The notes beneath the pieces are model-generated. The model was not told the origin of the DNA. It saw only the letters and a program-made list of their open reading frames with translations, and did not search any database. Source: Acanthosepion esculentum (taxonomy: Eukaryota > Mollusca > Cephalopoda > Sepiida > Sepiidae). Taken from it: a stretch of DNA of 64,000 nucleotides. Location: NCBI GenBank assembly GCA_964036315.1, contig OZ038509.1:30458968-30522967 (forward strand), given 5' to 3'. Within the stretch, counting starts at the first letter, position 1; each line of letters begins with the position of its first letter. Below are positions 1 through 12,465 of this stretch, in pieces. The position numbers were made by a program, and so were the translations under genes.

Positions 1-215
1 AGATTTTGTTATTTTCAATTGAAAATGTTACAATCAAATGGGATTATAGCAGATTTTGTTATTTTTCAATTGAAAATGTTAAAATCAAATGTAATTATAG
101 CAGATTTTGTTATGTTTCAATTGAAAATGTTAAATCAAATGGAATTATAGCAGATTTTGTTATTTTTCAATTGAAAATTTTAAAATCAAATGTAATTATA
201 GCAGATTTTGTTATG

Positions 216-266
216 TTTCAATTGAAAATGTTAAAATCAAATGGAATTATAGCAGATTTTGTTATG
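216..266 (+). repeat. Reference monomer (consensus copy)
   Basis: This copy carries the commonest state at every site: A at 19, G at 29 and G at 51. It is a convenient reference for numbering variants elsewhere. The CAATTG at unit positions 4-9 sits in a 12-bp perfect palindrome. That palindrome becomes 14 bp when position 51 is T or absent, because a T then precedes TTTCAATTGAAA and an A already follows it. Confidence 0.95.
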
Positions 267-622
267 TTTCAATTGAAAATGTTAAAATCAAATGGAATTA
301 TAGCAGATTTTGTTATGTTTCAATTGAAAATGTTACAATCAAATGGAATTATAGCAGATTTTGTTATGTTTCAATTGAAAATGTTAAAATGAAATGGAAT
401 TATAGCAGATTTTGTTATTTTCAATTGAAAATGTTACAATCAAATGGAATTATAGCAGATTTTATTATGTTTCAATTGAAAATGTTAAAATCAAATAGAA
501 TTATAGCAGATTTTGTTATTTTTCACTTGAAAATGTTAAAATCAAATGTAATTATAGAATATTTTGTTATGTTTCAATTGAAAATGTTAAAATCAAATGT
601 AATTATAGCAGATTTTGTTATG

Positions 623-928
623 TTTCAATTGAAAATGTTAAAATCAAATGGAATTATAGCAGATTTTGTTATTTTTCAATTGAAAATGTTAAAATCAAAT
701 GTAATCATAGCAGATTTTGTTATGTTTCAATTGAAAATGTTAAAATCAAATGGAATTATAGCAGATTTTGTTATTTTTCAATTGAAAATGTTAAAATCAA
801 ATGTAATTATAGCAGATTTTGTTATGTTTCAATTGAAAATGTTAAAATCAAATGGAATTATAGCAGATTTTGTTATTTTTCAATTGAAAATGTTAAAATC
901 ATATGTAATTATAGCAGATTTTGTTATG
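623..928 (+). repeat. 102-bp dimer, three copies
   Basis: Two monomer types alternate strictly here. A unit with A19, G29, T51 is followed by a unit with A19, T29, G51. Unit starts are 623, 674, 725, 776, 827 and 878, giving three 102-bp dimers. One dimer carries AATCATAG in place of AATTATAG (about 710) and the last has ATCATATG (about 900). The same G29/T51 then T29/G51 pairing recurs through the first 17 kb, but in the central part T51 units are mostly followed by G29 units. Confidence 0.85.
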
Positions 929-2009
929 TTTCAATTGAAAATGTTACAATCAAATGGAATTATAGCAGATTTTGTTATGTTTCAATTGATAATGTTATAA
1001 TCAAATGGAATTATAGCAGATTTTGTTATGTTTCAATTGAAAATGTTAAAATCAAATGGAATTATAGGAGATTTTGTTATGTTTCAATTGAAAATGTTAC
1101 AATCAAATGGAATTATAGCAGATTTTGTTATTTTCAATTGAAAATGTTACAATCAAATGGAATTATAGTAGCTTTTGTTATTTTCAATTGAAAATTTTTA
1201 AATCAAATGGAATTATAGCAGATTTTGTTATGTTTCAATTGAAAATGTTAAAATCAAATGGAATTATAGCAGATTTTGTTATGTTTCAATTGAAAATGTT
1301 AAAATCAAATGGAATTATAGCAGATTTTGTTATTTTCAATTGAAAATTTTTATACCAAATGGAATTATAGCAGATTTTGTTACGTTTCAATAAAAAATGT
1401 TAAAATCAAATGGAATTATAGCAGATTTTGTTATTTTTCAATTGAAAATGTTAAAATCAAATGTAATTATAGCAGATTTTGTTATGTTTCAATACAAAAT
1501 GTTACAATCAAATGGAATTATAGCAGATTTTGTTATTTTCAATTTAAAATGTTAAAATCAAATGGAATTATAGCAGATTTTGTTATTTTCAATTGAAAAT
1601 GTTACAATCAAATGGAATTATAGCAGATTTTGTTATTTTTCAATTGAAAATGTTAAAATCAAATGTAATTATAGCAGATTTTGTTATGTTTCAATTGAAA
1701 ATGATAAATCAAATGGAATTATAGCAGATTTTGTTATTTTTCAATTGAAAATTTTAAAATCAAATGTAATTATAGCAGATTTTGTTATGTTTCAATAGAA
1801 AATGTTAAAATCAAATGGAATTATAGCAGATTTTGTTATGTTTCAATTGAAAAGGTTAAAATCCAATGGAATTATAGTAGATTTTGTTATGTTTCAATTG
1901 AAAATGTTAAAATCAAATGTAATTATAGCAGATTTTGTTATGTTTCAATTGAAAATGTTAAAATCAAATGGAATTATAGCAGATTTTGTTATTTTTCAAT
2001 TGAAAATGT

Positions 2010-5000
2010 TAAAATCAAATGTAATCATAGCAGATTTTGTTATGTTTCAATTGAAAATGTTACAATCAAATGGAATTATAGCAGATTTTGTTATGTTTCA
2101 ATTGAAAATGTTAAAATCAAATGGAATTATAGCAGATTTTGTTATTTTCAATTGAAAATGTTACAATCAAATGGAATTTTAGCAGATTTTGTTATTTTTT
2201 AATTGAAAATTTTTAAATCAAATGGAATTATAGCAGATTTTGTTATGTTTCAATTGAAAATGTTAAAATCAAATGGAATTATAGCAGATTTTGTTATGTT
2301 TCAATTGAAAATGTTAAAATCAAATGGAATTATAGCAGATTTTGTTATTTTCAATTGAAAATGTTACAATCAAATGGAATTATAGCAGATGTTGTTATGT
2401 TTCAATTGAAAATGTTAAAATCAAATGAAATTATAGCAGATTTTGTTATTTTTCAATTGAAAATTATAAAATCAAATGTAATTATAGCAGATTTTGTTAT
2501 GTTCCAATTGAAAATGTTAAAATCAAATGGAATTATAGCAGATTTTGTTAATTTTCAATTGAAAATGTTAAAATCAAATGTAATTATAGCAGATTTTGTT
2601 ATGTTTCAATTGAAAATGTTACAATCAAATGGAATTATAGCAGATTTTGTTATGTTTCAATTGAAAATGTTAAAATCAAATGGAATTATATGAGATTTTG
2701 TTATGTTTCAATTGAAAATGTTACAATCAAATGGAATTATAGCAGATTTTGATATTTTCAATTGAAAATGTTACAATCAAATGGAATTATAGCAGATTTT
2801 GTTATGTTTCAATTGAAAATATTAAAATCAAATGGAATTATAGCAGATTTTGTTATGTTTCAATTGAAAATGTTACAATCAAATGGAATTATAGCAGATT
2901 TTGTTATTTTCAATTGAAAATGTTAAAATCAAATGGAATTATAGCAGATTTTGTTATTTTTCAATTGAAAATGTTAAAATCAAATGTAATTATAGCAGAT
3001 TTTGTTATGTTTCAATTGAAAATATTAAAATCAAAGGAATTATAGCAGATTTTGTTATTTTTCAATTGAAAATGTTAAAATCAAATGTAATTATAGCAGA
3101 TTTTGTTATGTTTCAATTGAAAATGTTACAATCAAATGGAATTATAGCAGATTTTGTTATGTTTCAATTGAAAATGTTAAAATCAAATGGAATTATAGCA
3201 GATTTTGTTATGTTTCAATTGAAAATGTTAAAATCAAATGTAATTATAGCAGATTTTGTTATGTTTCAATTGAAAATGTTACAATCAAATGGAATTATAG
3301 CAGATTTTGTTATGTTTCAATTGAAAATGTTAAAATCAAATGTAATTATAGCAGATTTTGTTATGTTTCAATTGAAAATGTTACAATCAAATGGAATTAT
3401 AGCAGATTTTGTTATGTTTCAATTGAAAATGTTACAATCAAATGGAATTATAGGAGATTTTGTTATGTTTCAATTGAAAATGTTACAATCAAATGGAATT
3501 ATAGCAGATTTTGTTATTTTTCAATTGAAAATGTTAAAATCAAATGTAATTATAGCAGACTTTGTTATGTTTCAATTGAAAATGTTAAAATCAAATGGAA
3601 TTATAGCAGATTTTGTTATTTTCAATTGAAAATGTTACAATCAAATGGAATTATAGCAGATTTTGTTATGTTTCAATTGAAAATGTTAAAATCAAATGGA
3701 ATTATAGCAGATTTTGTTAATTTTCAATTGAAAATGTTAAAATCAAATGTAATTATAGCAGATTTTTTTATGTTTCAATTGAAAATGTTACAATCAAATG
3801 GAATTATAGCAGATTTTGTTATGTTTCAATTGAAAATGTTAAAATCAAATGGAATTATAGGTGATTTTGTTATGTTTCAATTGAAAATGTTACAATCAAA
3901 TGGAATTATAGCAGATTTTGATATTTTCAATTGAAAATGTTACAATCAAATGGAATTATAGCAGATTTTGTTATGTTTCAATTGAAAATGTTAAAATCAA
4001 ATGTAATTATAGCAGATTTTGTTATGTTTCAATGGAAAATGTTAAAATCAAATGTAATCATAGCAGATTTTGTTATGTTTCAATTGAAAATGTTACAATC
4101 AAATGGAATTATAGCAGATTTTGTTATGTTTCAATTGAAAATGTTAAAATCAAATGGAATTATAGCAGATTTTGTTATTTTCAATTGAAAATGTTACAAT
4201 CAAATGGAATTTTAGCAGATTTTGTTATTTTTTAATTGAAAATTTTTAAATCAAATGGAATTATAGCAGATTTTGTTATGTTTCAATTGAAAATGTTAAA
4301 ATCAAATGGAATTATAGCAGATTTTGTTATGTTTCAATTGAAAATGTTAAAATCAAATGGAATTATAGCAGATTTTGTTATTTTCAATTGAAAATGTTAC
4401 AATCAAATGGAATTATAGCAGATGTTGTTATGTTTCAATTGAAAATGTTAAAATCAAATGAAATTATAGCAGATTTTGTTATTTTTCAATTGAAAATTAT
4501 AAAATCAAATGTAATTATAGCAGATTTTGTTATGTTCCAATTGAAAATGTTAAAATCAAATGGAATTATAGCAGATTTTGTTAATTTTCAATTGAAAATG
4601 TTAAAATCAAATGTAATTATAGCAGATTTTGTTATGTTTCAATTGAAAATGTTACAATCAAATGGAATTATAGCAGATTTTGTTATGTTTCAATTGAAAA
4701 TGTTAAAATCAAATGGAATTATATGAGATTTTGTTATGTTTCAATTGAAAATGTTACAATCAAATGGAATTATAGCAGATTTTGATATTTTCAATTGAAA
4801 ATGTTACAATCAAATGGAATTATAGCAGATTTTGTTATGTTTCAATTGAAAATGTTAAAATCAAATGGAATTATAGCAGATTTTGTTATGTTTCAATTGA
4901 AAATGTTACAATCAAATGGAATTATAGCAGATTTTGTTATTTTCAATTGAAAATGTTAAAATCAAATGGAATTATAGCAGATTTTGTTATTTTTCAATTG

Positions 5001-6175
5001 AAAATGTTAAAATCAAATGTAATTATAGCAGATTTTGTTATGTTTCAATTGAAAATATTAAAATCAAAGGAATTATAGCAGATTTTGTTATTTTTCAATT
5101 GAAAATGTTAAAATCAAATGTAATTATAGCAGATTTTGTTATGTTTCAATTGAAAATGTTACAATCAAATGGAATTATAGCAGATTTTGTTATGTTTCAA
5201 TTGAAAATGTTAAAATCAAATGGAATTATAGCAGATTTTGTTATGTTTCAATTGAAAATGTTAAAATCAAATGGAATTATAGCAGATTTTGTTATGTTTC
5301 AATTGAAAATGTTACAATCAAATGGAATTATAGCAGATTTTGTTATGTTTCAATTGAAAATGTTAAAATCAAATGTAATTATAGCAGATTTTGTTATGTT
5401 TCAATTGAAAATGTTACAATCAAATGGAATTATAGCAGATTTTGTTATGTTTCAATTGAAAATGTTAAAATCAAATGTAATTATAGCAGATTTTGTTATG
5501 TTTCAATTGAAAATGTTACAATCAAATGGAATTATAGCAGATTTTGTTATGTTTCAATTGAAAATGTTACAATCAAATGGAATTATAGGAGATTTTGTTA
5601 TGTTTCAATTGAAAATGTTACAATCAAATGGAATTATAGCAGATTTTGTTATTTTTCAATTGAAAATGTTAAAATCAAATGTAATTATAGCAGACTTTGT
5701 TATGTTTCAATTGAAAATGTTAAAATCAAATGGAATTATAGCAGATTTTGTTATTTTCAATTGAAAATGTTACAATCAAATGGAATTATAGCAGATTTTG
5801 TTATGTTTCAATTGAAAATGTTAAAATCAAATGGAATTATAGCAGATTTTGTTAATTTTCAATTGAAAATGTTAAAATCAAATGTAATTATAGCAGATTT
5901 TTTTATGTTTCAATTGAAAATGTTACAATCAAATGGAATTATAGCAGATTTTGTTATGTTTCAATTGAAAATGTTAAAATCAAATGGAATTATAGGTGAT
6001 TTTGTTATGTTTCAATTGAAAATGTTACAATCAAATGGAATTATAGCAGATTTTGATATTTTCAATTGAAAATGTTACAATCAAATGGAATTATAGCAGA
6101 TTTTGTTATGTTTCAATTGAAAATGTTAAAATCAAATGTAATTATAGCAGATTTTGTTATGTTTCAATGGAAAAT
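2010..6175 (+). repeat. Tandem duplication, period 2,033 then 2,135 bp
   Basis: Copy 1 (about 2010-4040) and copy 2 (about 4043-6175) share a long series of rare variants in the same order. These are AATCATAG (2021/4054), AATTTTAGC followed by a TTTTTTAATTG unit (about 2175/4208), AGATGTTG (about 2389/4422), a TTCCAATTG unit, a unit ending TATATGAG (about 2690/4723), GATATTTTC and a 1-bp-short AAAGGAATT unit. The offset is 2,033 up to about 5.2 kb and 2,135 beyond, so copy 2 holds two extra monomers (102 bp) near 5250-5350. This is a clean record of a segmental duplication followed by local expansion, or of loss of two units from copy 1. Confidence 0.88.
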
Positions 6176-7330
6176 GTTAAAATCAAATGGAATTATAGCA
6201 GATTTTGTTATGTTTCAATTGAAAATGTTAAAATCAAATGGAATTATAGGAGATTTTGTTATGTTTCAATTGAAAATGTTACAATCAAATGGAATTATAG
6301 CAGATTTTGATATTTTCAATTGAAAATGTTACAATCAAATGGAATTATAGCAGATTTTGTTATGTTTCAATGGAAAATGTTAAAATCAAATGTAATTATA
6401 GCAGATTTTGTTATGTTTCAATTGAAAATGTTACAATCAAATGGAATTATAGCAGATTTTGTTATGTTTCAATTGAAAATGTTAAAATCAAATGTAATTA
6501 TAGCAGATTTTGTTATGTTTCAATTGAAAATGTTAAAATCAAATGGAATTATAGCAGATTTTGTTATGTTTTAATTGAAAATGTTAAAATCAAATGGAAT
6601 TATAGCAGATTTTGTTATGTTTCAATTGAAAATGTTACAATCAAATGGAATTATAGCAGATTTTGATATTTTCAATTGAAAATGTTACAATCAAATGGAA
6701 TTATAGCAGATTTTGTTATGTTTCAATTGAAAATGTTAAAATCAAATGTAATTATAGCAGATTTTGTTATGTTTCAATTGAAAATGTTAAAATCAAATGG
6801 AATTATAGCTGATTTTGTTATGTTTCAATTGAAAATGTTAAAATCAAATGTAATTATAGCAGATTTTGTTATGTTTCAATTGAAAATGTTAAAATCAAAT
6901 GGAATTATAGCAGATTTTGTTATGTTTCAATTGAAAATGTTACAATCAAATGGAATTATAGCAGATTTTGTTATTTTCAATTGAAAATGTTACAATCAAA
7001 TGGAATTATAGCAGATTTTGTTTTTTTTCAATTGAAAATGTTAAAATCAAATGTAATTATAGCAGATTTTGTTATGTTTCAATTGAAAATATTAAAATCA
7101 AATGGAATTATAGCAGATTTTGTTATTTTTCAATTGAAAATTTTAAAATCAAATGTAATTATAGCAGATTTTGTTATGTTTCAATTGAAAATGTTAAAAT
7201 CAAATGGAATTATAGCAGATTTTGTTATGTTTCAATTGAAAATGTTAAAATCAAATGGAATTATAGCAGATTTTGTTATCTTTCAATTGAAAATGTTAAA
7301 ATCAAATGGAATTATAGCAGATTTTGTTAT

Positions 7331-7460
7331 TTTCAATTGAAAATGTTACAATCAAATGGAATTATAGCAGATTTTGTTATGTTTCAATTGAAAACATTTT
7401 CAATTGAAACATAACAAAATCTGCTATAATTACATTTGATTTTAACATTTTCAATTGAAA
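7331..7460. repeat. Near-perfect palindrome at the left inversion junction
   Basis: The left arm is 7331-7394, the spacer is the two bases CA at 7395-7396, and the right arm is 7397-7460. The 64-nt arms pair with two mismatches, at arm positions 36 and 46 from the centre. Beyond that, a 50-bp unit on the left throws the arms out of register by one base. The axis reads GAAAA-CA-TTTTC and was formed where a forward unit meets an inverted one inside the CAATTG-flanking A/T run. Such an arm length with almost no spacer can in principle extrude as a hairpin or cruciform. Confidence 0.9.
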
Positions 7461-7504
7461 CATAATAAAATCTGCTATAATTCCATTTGATTGTAACATT
7501 TTCA
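7393..7504 (-). repeat. Inverted segment of about 2.2 monomers
   Basis: The sequence reads as the reverse complement of the satellite for about 112 bp, with ATAACAAAATCTGC and ATAATAAAATCTGC in place of the forward words. It holds one C19/G29 unit carrying the ATTTTATTATG variant and one A19/T29 unit. On the right it rejoins the forward array at a short shared TCAA. I saw no other orientation switch in the window. I also did not recognise a forward stretch in the window with this exact pair order, so the donor may lie elsewhere in the array. Confidence 0.93.
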
Positions 7505-7520
7505 AATGAAATTATAGCAG
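7472..7520. repeat. Second hairpin at the right inversion junction
   Basis: Arms 7472-7490 and 7502-7520 pair with one mismatch around an 11-nt loop. Weaker pairing extends outwards into the ATTTTGTTAT part of the flanking units. With the left palindrome, this puts two hairpin-capable junctions within about 190 bp. Confidence 0.8.
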
Positions 7521-7559
7521 ATTTTGTTATTTTTCAATTGAAAATGTTAAAATCAAATG

Positions 7560-7895
7560 GAATTATAGCAGATTTTGTTGTTTCAATTGAAAATGTTAAA
7601 ATCAAATGGAATTATAGCAGATTTTGTTATGTTTCAATTGAAAATGTTAAAATCAAATGGAATTATAGCAGATTTTGTTAATTTTCAATTGAAAATGTTA
7701 AAATCAAATGTAATTATAGCAGATGTTTTTATGTTTCAATTGAAAATGTTACAATCAAATGGAATTATAGCAGATTTTGTTATGTTTCAATTGAAAATGT
7801 TAAAATCAAATGGAATTATAGGAGATTTTGTTATGTTTCAATTGAAAATGTTACAATCAAATGGAATTATAGCAGATTTTGATATTTTCAATTGA
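7560..7895 (+). repeat. Partial third copy of a left-flank module next to the inversion
   Basis: From about 7620 the array repeats a variant series also found at about 3660-3934 and 5795-6069: a TTAATTTTC unit, a T-rich ATTTTTTTATG-type unit (here ATGTTTTTATG), an ATAGGWGAT unit, then GATATTTTC. A unit just upstream (about 7579) lacks two bases, reading TTGTTGTTTC. The same series, slightly changed, appears again at about 9345-9575, so this module has been copied several times across the first 10 kb. Confidence 0.78.
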
Positions 7896-10168
7896 AAATG
7901 TTACAATCAAATGGAATTATAGCAGATTTTGTTATGTTTCAATTGAAAATGTTAAAATCAAATGTAATTATAGCAGATTTTGTTATGTTTCAATTGAAAA
8001 TGTTACAATCAAATGGAATTATAGCAGATTTTGTTATGTTTCAATTGAAAATGTTAAAATCAAATGTAATTATAGCAGATTTTGTTATGTTTCAATTGAA
8101 AATGTTAAAATCAAATGTAATTATAGCAGATTTTGTTATGTTTCAATTGAAAATGTTACAATCAAATGGAATTATAGCAGATTTTGTTATTTTCAATTGA
8201 AAATGTTACAATCAAATGGAATTATAGCAGATTTTGTTATGTTTCAATTGAAAATATTAAAATCAAATGGAATTATAGCAGATTTTGTTGTTTTTCAATT
8301 GAAAATGTTAAAATCAAATGTAATTATAGCAGATTTTGTTATGTTTCAATTGAAAATGTTATAATCAAATGGAATTATAGCAGATTTTGTTATTTTTCAA
8401 TTGAAAATGTTAAAATCAAATGGAATTATAGCAGATTTTGTTATGTTTCAATTGAAAATGTTACAATCAAATGGAATTATAGCAGATTTTGTTATGTTTC
8501 AATTGAAAATGTTAAAATCAAATGGAATTATAGCAGATTTTGTTATTTTTCAATTGAAAATGTTAAAATCAAATGTAATTATAGCAGATTTTGTTATGTT
8601 TCAATTGAAAATGTTAAAATCAAATGGAATTATAGCAGATTTTGTTATTTTTCAATTTAAAATGTTAAAATCAAATGTAATGATAGCAGATTTTGTTATG
8701 TTTCAATTTAAAATGTTACAATCAAATGGAATTATAGCAGATTTTGTTATGTTTCAATTGAAAATGTTACAATCAAATGGAATTATAGCAGATTTTGTTA
8801 TGTTTCAATTGAAAATGTTAAAATCAAATGGAATTATAGCAGATTTTGTTATGTTTCAATTGAAAATGTTAAAATCAAATGGAATTATAGCAGATTTTGT
8901 TATGTTTCAATTGAAAATGTTAAAATCAAATGGAATTATAGCAGATTTTGTTATGTTTCAATTGTAAATGTTAAAATCAAATGGAATTATAGCAGATTTT
9001 GTTATGTTTCAATTGTAAATGTTAAAATCAAATGGAATTATAGCAGATTTTGTTAATTTCAATTGAAAATGTTACAATCAAATGGAATTATAGCAGATTT
9101 TGTTATGTTTCAATTGAAAATGTTACAATCAAATGGAATTATAGCAGATTTTGTTATGTTTCAATTGAAAATGTTAAAATCAAATGGAATTATAGCAGAT
9201 TTTGTTATTTTTCAATTGAAAATGTTAAAATCAAATGGATTTATAGCAGATTTTGTTATTTTTCAATTGAAAATGTTAAAATCAAATGGAATTATAGCAG
9301 ATTTTGTTATGTTTCAATTGAAAATGTTAAAATCAAATGGAATTATAGCAGATTTTGTTTATTTTCAATTGAAAATGTTAAAATCAAATGTAATTATAGC
9401 AGATTTTTTTATGTTTCAATTGAAAATGTTACAATCAAATGGAATTATAGCAGATTTTGTTATGTTTCAATTGAAAATGTTAAAATCAAATGGAATTATA
9501 GGAGATTTTGTTATGTTTCAATTGAAAATGTTACAATCAAATGGAATTATAGCAGATTTTGATATTTTCAATTGAAAATGTTACAATCAAATGGAATTAT
9601 AGCAGATTTTGTTATGTTTCAATTGAAAATGTTACAATCAAATGGAATTATAGCAGATTTTGTTATGTTTCAATTGAAAATGTTAAAATCAAATGTAATT
9701 ATAGCAGATTTTGTTATGTTTCAATTGAAAATGTTAAAATCAAATGGAATTATAGCAGATTTTGTTATGTTTGAATTGAAAATGTTACAATCAAATGGAA
9801 TTATAGCAGATTTTGTTATTTTCAATTGAAAATGTTACAATCAAATGGAATTATAGCAGATTTTGTTATTTTTCAATTGAAAATGTTAAAATCAAATGTA
9901 ATTATAGCAGATTTTGTTATGTTTCAATTGAAAATATTAAAATCAAATGGAATTATAGCAGATTTTGTTGTTTTTCAATTGAAAATGTTAAAATCAAATG
10001 TAATTATAGCAGATTTTGTTATGTTTCAATTGAAAATGTTATAATCAAATGGAATTATAGCAGATTTTGTTATGTTTCAATTGAAAATGTTAAAATCAAA
10101 TGGAATTATAGGAGATTTTGTTATGTTTCAATTGAAAATGTTACAATCAAATGGAATTATAGCAGATT

Positions 10169-11288
10169 TTGTTATTTTCAATTGAAAATGTTACAATCAA
10201 ATGGGATTATAGCAGATTTTGTTATTTTTCAATTGAAAATGTTAAAATCAAATGTAATTATAGCAGATTTTGTTATGTTTCAATTGAAAATGTTAAAATC
10301 AAATGGAATTATAGCAGATTTTGTTATTTTTCAATTGAAAATGTTAAAATCAAATGTAATTATAGCAGATTTTGTTATGTTTCAATTAAAAATGTTACAA
10401 TCAAATGGAATTATAGCAGATTTTGTTATGTTTCAATTGAAAATGTTACAATCAAATGGAATTATAGCAGATTTTGTTATGTTTCAATTGAAAATGTTAA
10501 AATCAAATGGAATTATAGCAGATTTTGTTATGTTTCAATTGAAAATGTTAAAATCAAATGGAATTATAGCAGATTTTGTTATGTTTCAATTGAAAATTTT
10601 AAAATCAAATGTAATTATAGCAGATTTTGTTATGTTTCAATTGAAAATGTTACAATCAAATGGAATTATAGCAGATTTTGTTATGTTTCAATTGAAAATG
10701 TTACAATCAAATGGAATTATAGCAGATTTTGTTATTTTCAATTGAAAATGTTACAATCAAATGGTATTATAGCAGATTTTGTTATTTTTCAATTGAAAAT
10801 GTTAAAATCAAATGTAATTATAGCAGATTTTGTTATGTTTCAATTGAAAATGTTAAAATCAAATGGAATTATAGCAGATTTTGTTATTTTTCAATTGAAA
10901 ATGTTAAAATCAAATGTAATTATAGCAGATTTTGTTATGTTTCAATTGAAAATGTTACAATCAAATGGAATTATAGCAGATTTTGTTATGTTTCAATTGA
11001 AAATGTTACAATCAAATGGAATTATAGCAGATTTTGTTATGTTTCAATTGAAAATGTTAAAATCAAATGGAATTATAGCAGATTTTGTTATGTTTCAATT
11101 GAAAATGTTACAATCAAATGTAATTATAGCAGATTTTGTTATGTTTCAATTGAAAATGTTAAAATCAAATGTAATTATAGCAGATTTTGTTATGTGTCAA
11201 TTTAAAATGTTAAAATCAAATGGAATTATAGCAGATTTTGTTATGTTTCAATTGAAAATGTTACAATCAAATGGAATTATAGCAGATT
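10169..11288 (+). repeat. 560-bp (11-mer) internal duplication, copy A
   Basis: 10169-10728 and 10729-11288 show nearly the same succession of monomer types, each opening with a 50-bp unit followed by a C19 unit. The period of 560 equals ten 51-bp units plus one of 50 bp. The counterpart inside copy B of the 4,225-bp duplication is at about 14394-15513, so the 560-bp event came before the larger one. Confidence 0.8.
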
Positions 11289-12384
11289 TTGTTATGTTTC
11301 AATTGAAAATGTTAAAATCAAATGGAATTATAGCAGATTTTGTTATGTTTCAATTGAAAATGTTAAAATTAAATGGAATTATAGCAGATTTTGTTATGTT
11401 TCAATTGAAAATGTTAAAATCAAATGGAATTATAGCAGATTTTGTTATGTTTCAATTGTAAATGTTAAAATCAAATGGAATTATAGCAGATTTTGTTATG
11501 TTTCAATTGAAAATGTTAAAATCAAATGGAATTATAGCAGATTTTGTTATTTTCAATTGAAAATGTTACAATCAAATGGAATTATAGCAGATTTTGTTAT
11601 GTTTCAATTGAAAATGTTACAATCAAATGGAATTATAGCAGATTTTGTTATGTTTCAATTGAAAATGTTACAATCAAATGGAATTACAGCAGATTTTGTT
11701 ATTTTTCAATTGAAAATGTTAAAATCAAATGGAATTATAGCAGATTTTGTTATTTTTCAATTGAAAATGTTAAAATCAAATGGAATTATAGCAGATTTTG
11801 TTATGTTTCAATTGAAAATGTTACAATCAAATGGAATTATAGCAGATTTTGTTATGTTTCAATGGAAAATGTTAAAATCAAATGGAATTATAGCAGATTT
11901 TGTTATGTTTCAATTGAAAATGTTACAATCAAATAGAATTATAGCAGATTTTGTTATTTTTCAATTGAAAATGTTAACATCAAATGTAATTATAGCAGAC
12001 TTTGTTATGTTTCAATTAAAAATGTTAAAATCAAATGGAATTATAGCAGATTTTGTTATTTTTCAATTGAAAATGTTAAAATCAAATGTAATTATAGCAG
12101 ATTTTGTTATGTTTCAATTGAAAATGTTAAAATCAAATGGAATTATAGCAGATTTTGTTATTTTCAATTGAAAATGTTACAATCAAATGGAATTATAGCA
12201 GATTTTGTTATGTTTCAATTGAAAATGTTAAAATCAAATGTAATTATAGCAGATTTTGTTATGTTTCAATTGAAAATGTTACAATCAAATGGAATTATAG
12301 CAGATTTTGTTATGTTTCAATTGAAAATGTTAAAATCAAATGGAATTATAGCAGATTTTGTTATGTTTCAATTGAAAATGTTAA

Positions 12385-12465
12385 AATAATATGTAATTAT
12401 AGCAGATTTTATTATGTTTCAATGTAAATGTTAAAATCAAATGGAATTATAGCAGATTTTGCTAT
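12385..12465 (+). repeat. Rare composite marker unit (ATTTTATTATG / CAATGTAAATG / TTTTGCTAT)
   Basis: Three linked oddities occur in consecutive units: a unit lacking the usual ATCAAATG (AAAATAATATG), a CAATTG core changed to CAATGTAAATG, and a TTTTGCTATTTTTC end. The block recurs at about 16559-16640. It also recurs in CAATATAAATG form at about 17985-18065, 19360-19440, 25217-25295 and 26745-26825, and partly at 63110-63170. Later HOR copies (about 33265, 40753, 42538, 44323, 46103, 47885, 51100) keep only the AAAATAAAATG and ATTTTATTATG parts, with the CAATTG core restored. Confidence 0.8.

Noticed and set aside
389..1000. Many shorter ORFs across the window, all on the + strand
   Set aside because: They have the same periodic origin. 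They begin and end wherever a 50-bp unit, a CAATAG or CAATTGTAAATG change, or an ACAATAAAATG change happens to fall.
7393..7504. Inverted segment as a transposon terminal repeat or a miniature element
   Set aside because: Its content is satellite monomer only. There is no target-site duplication, no foreign sequence and no transposase remnant.
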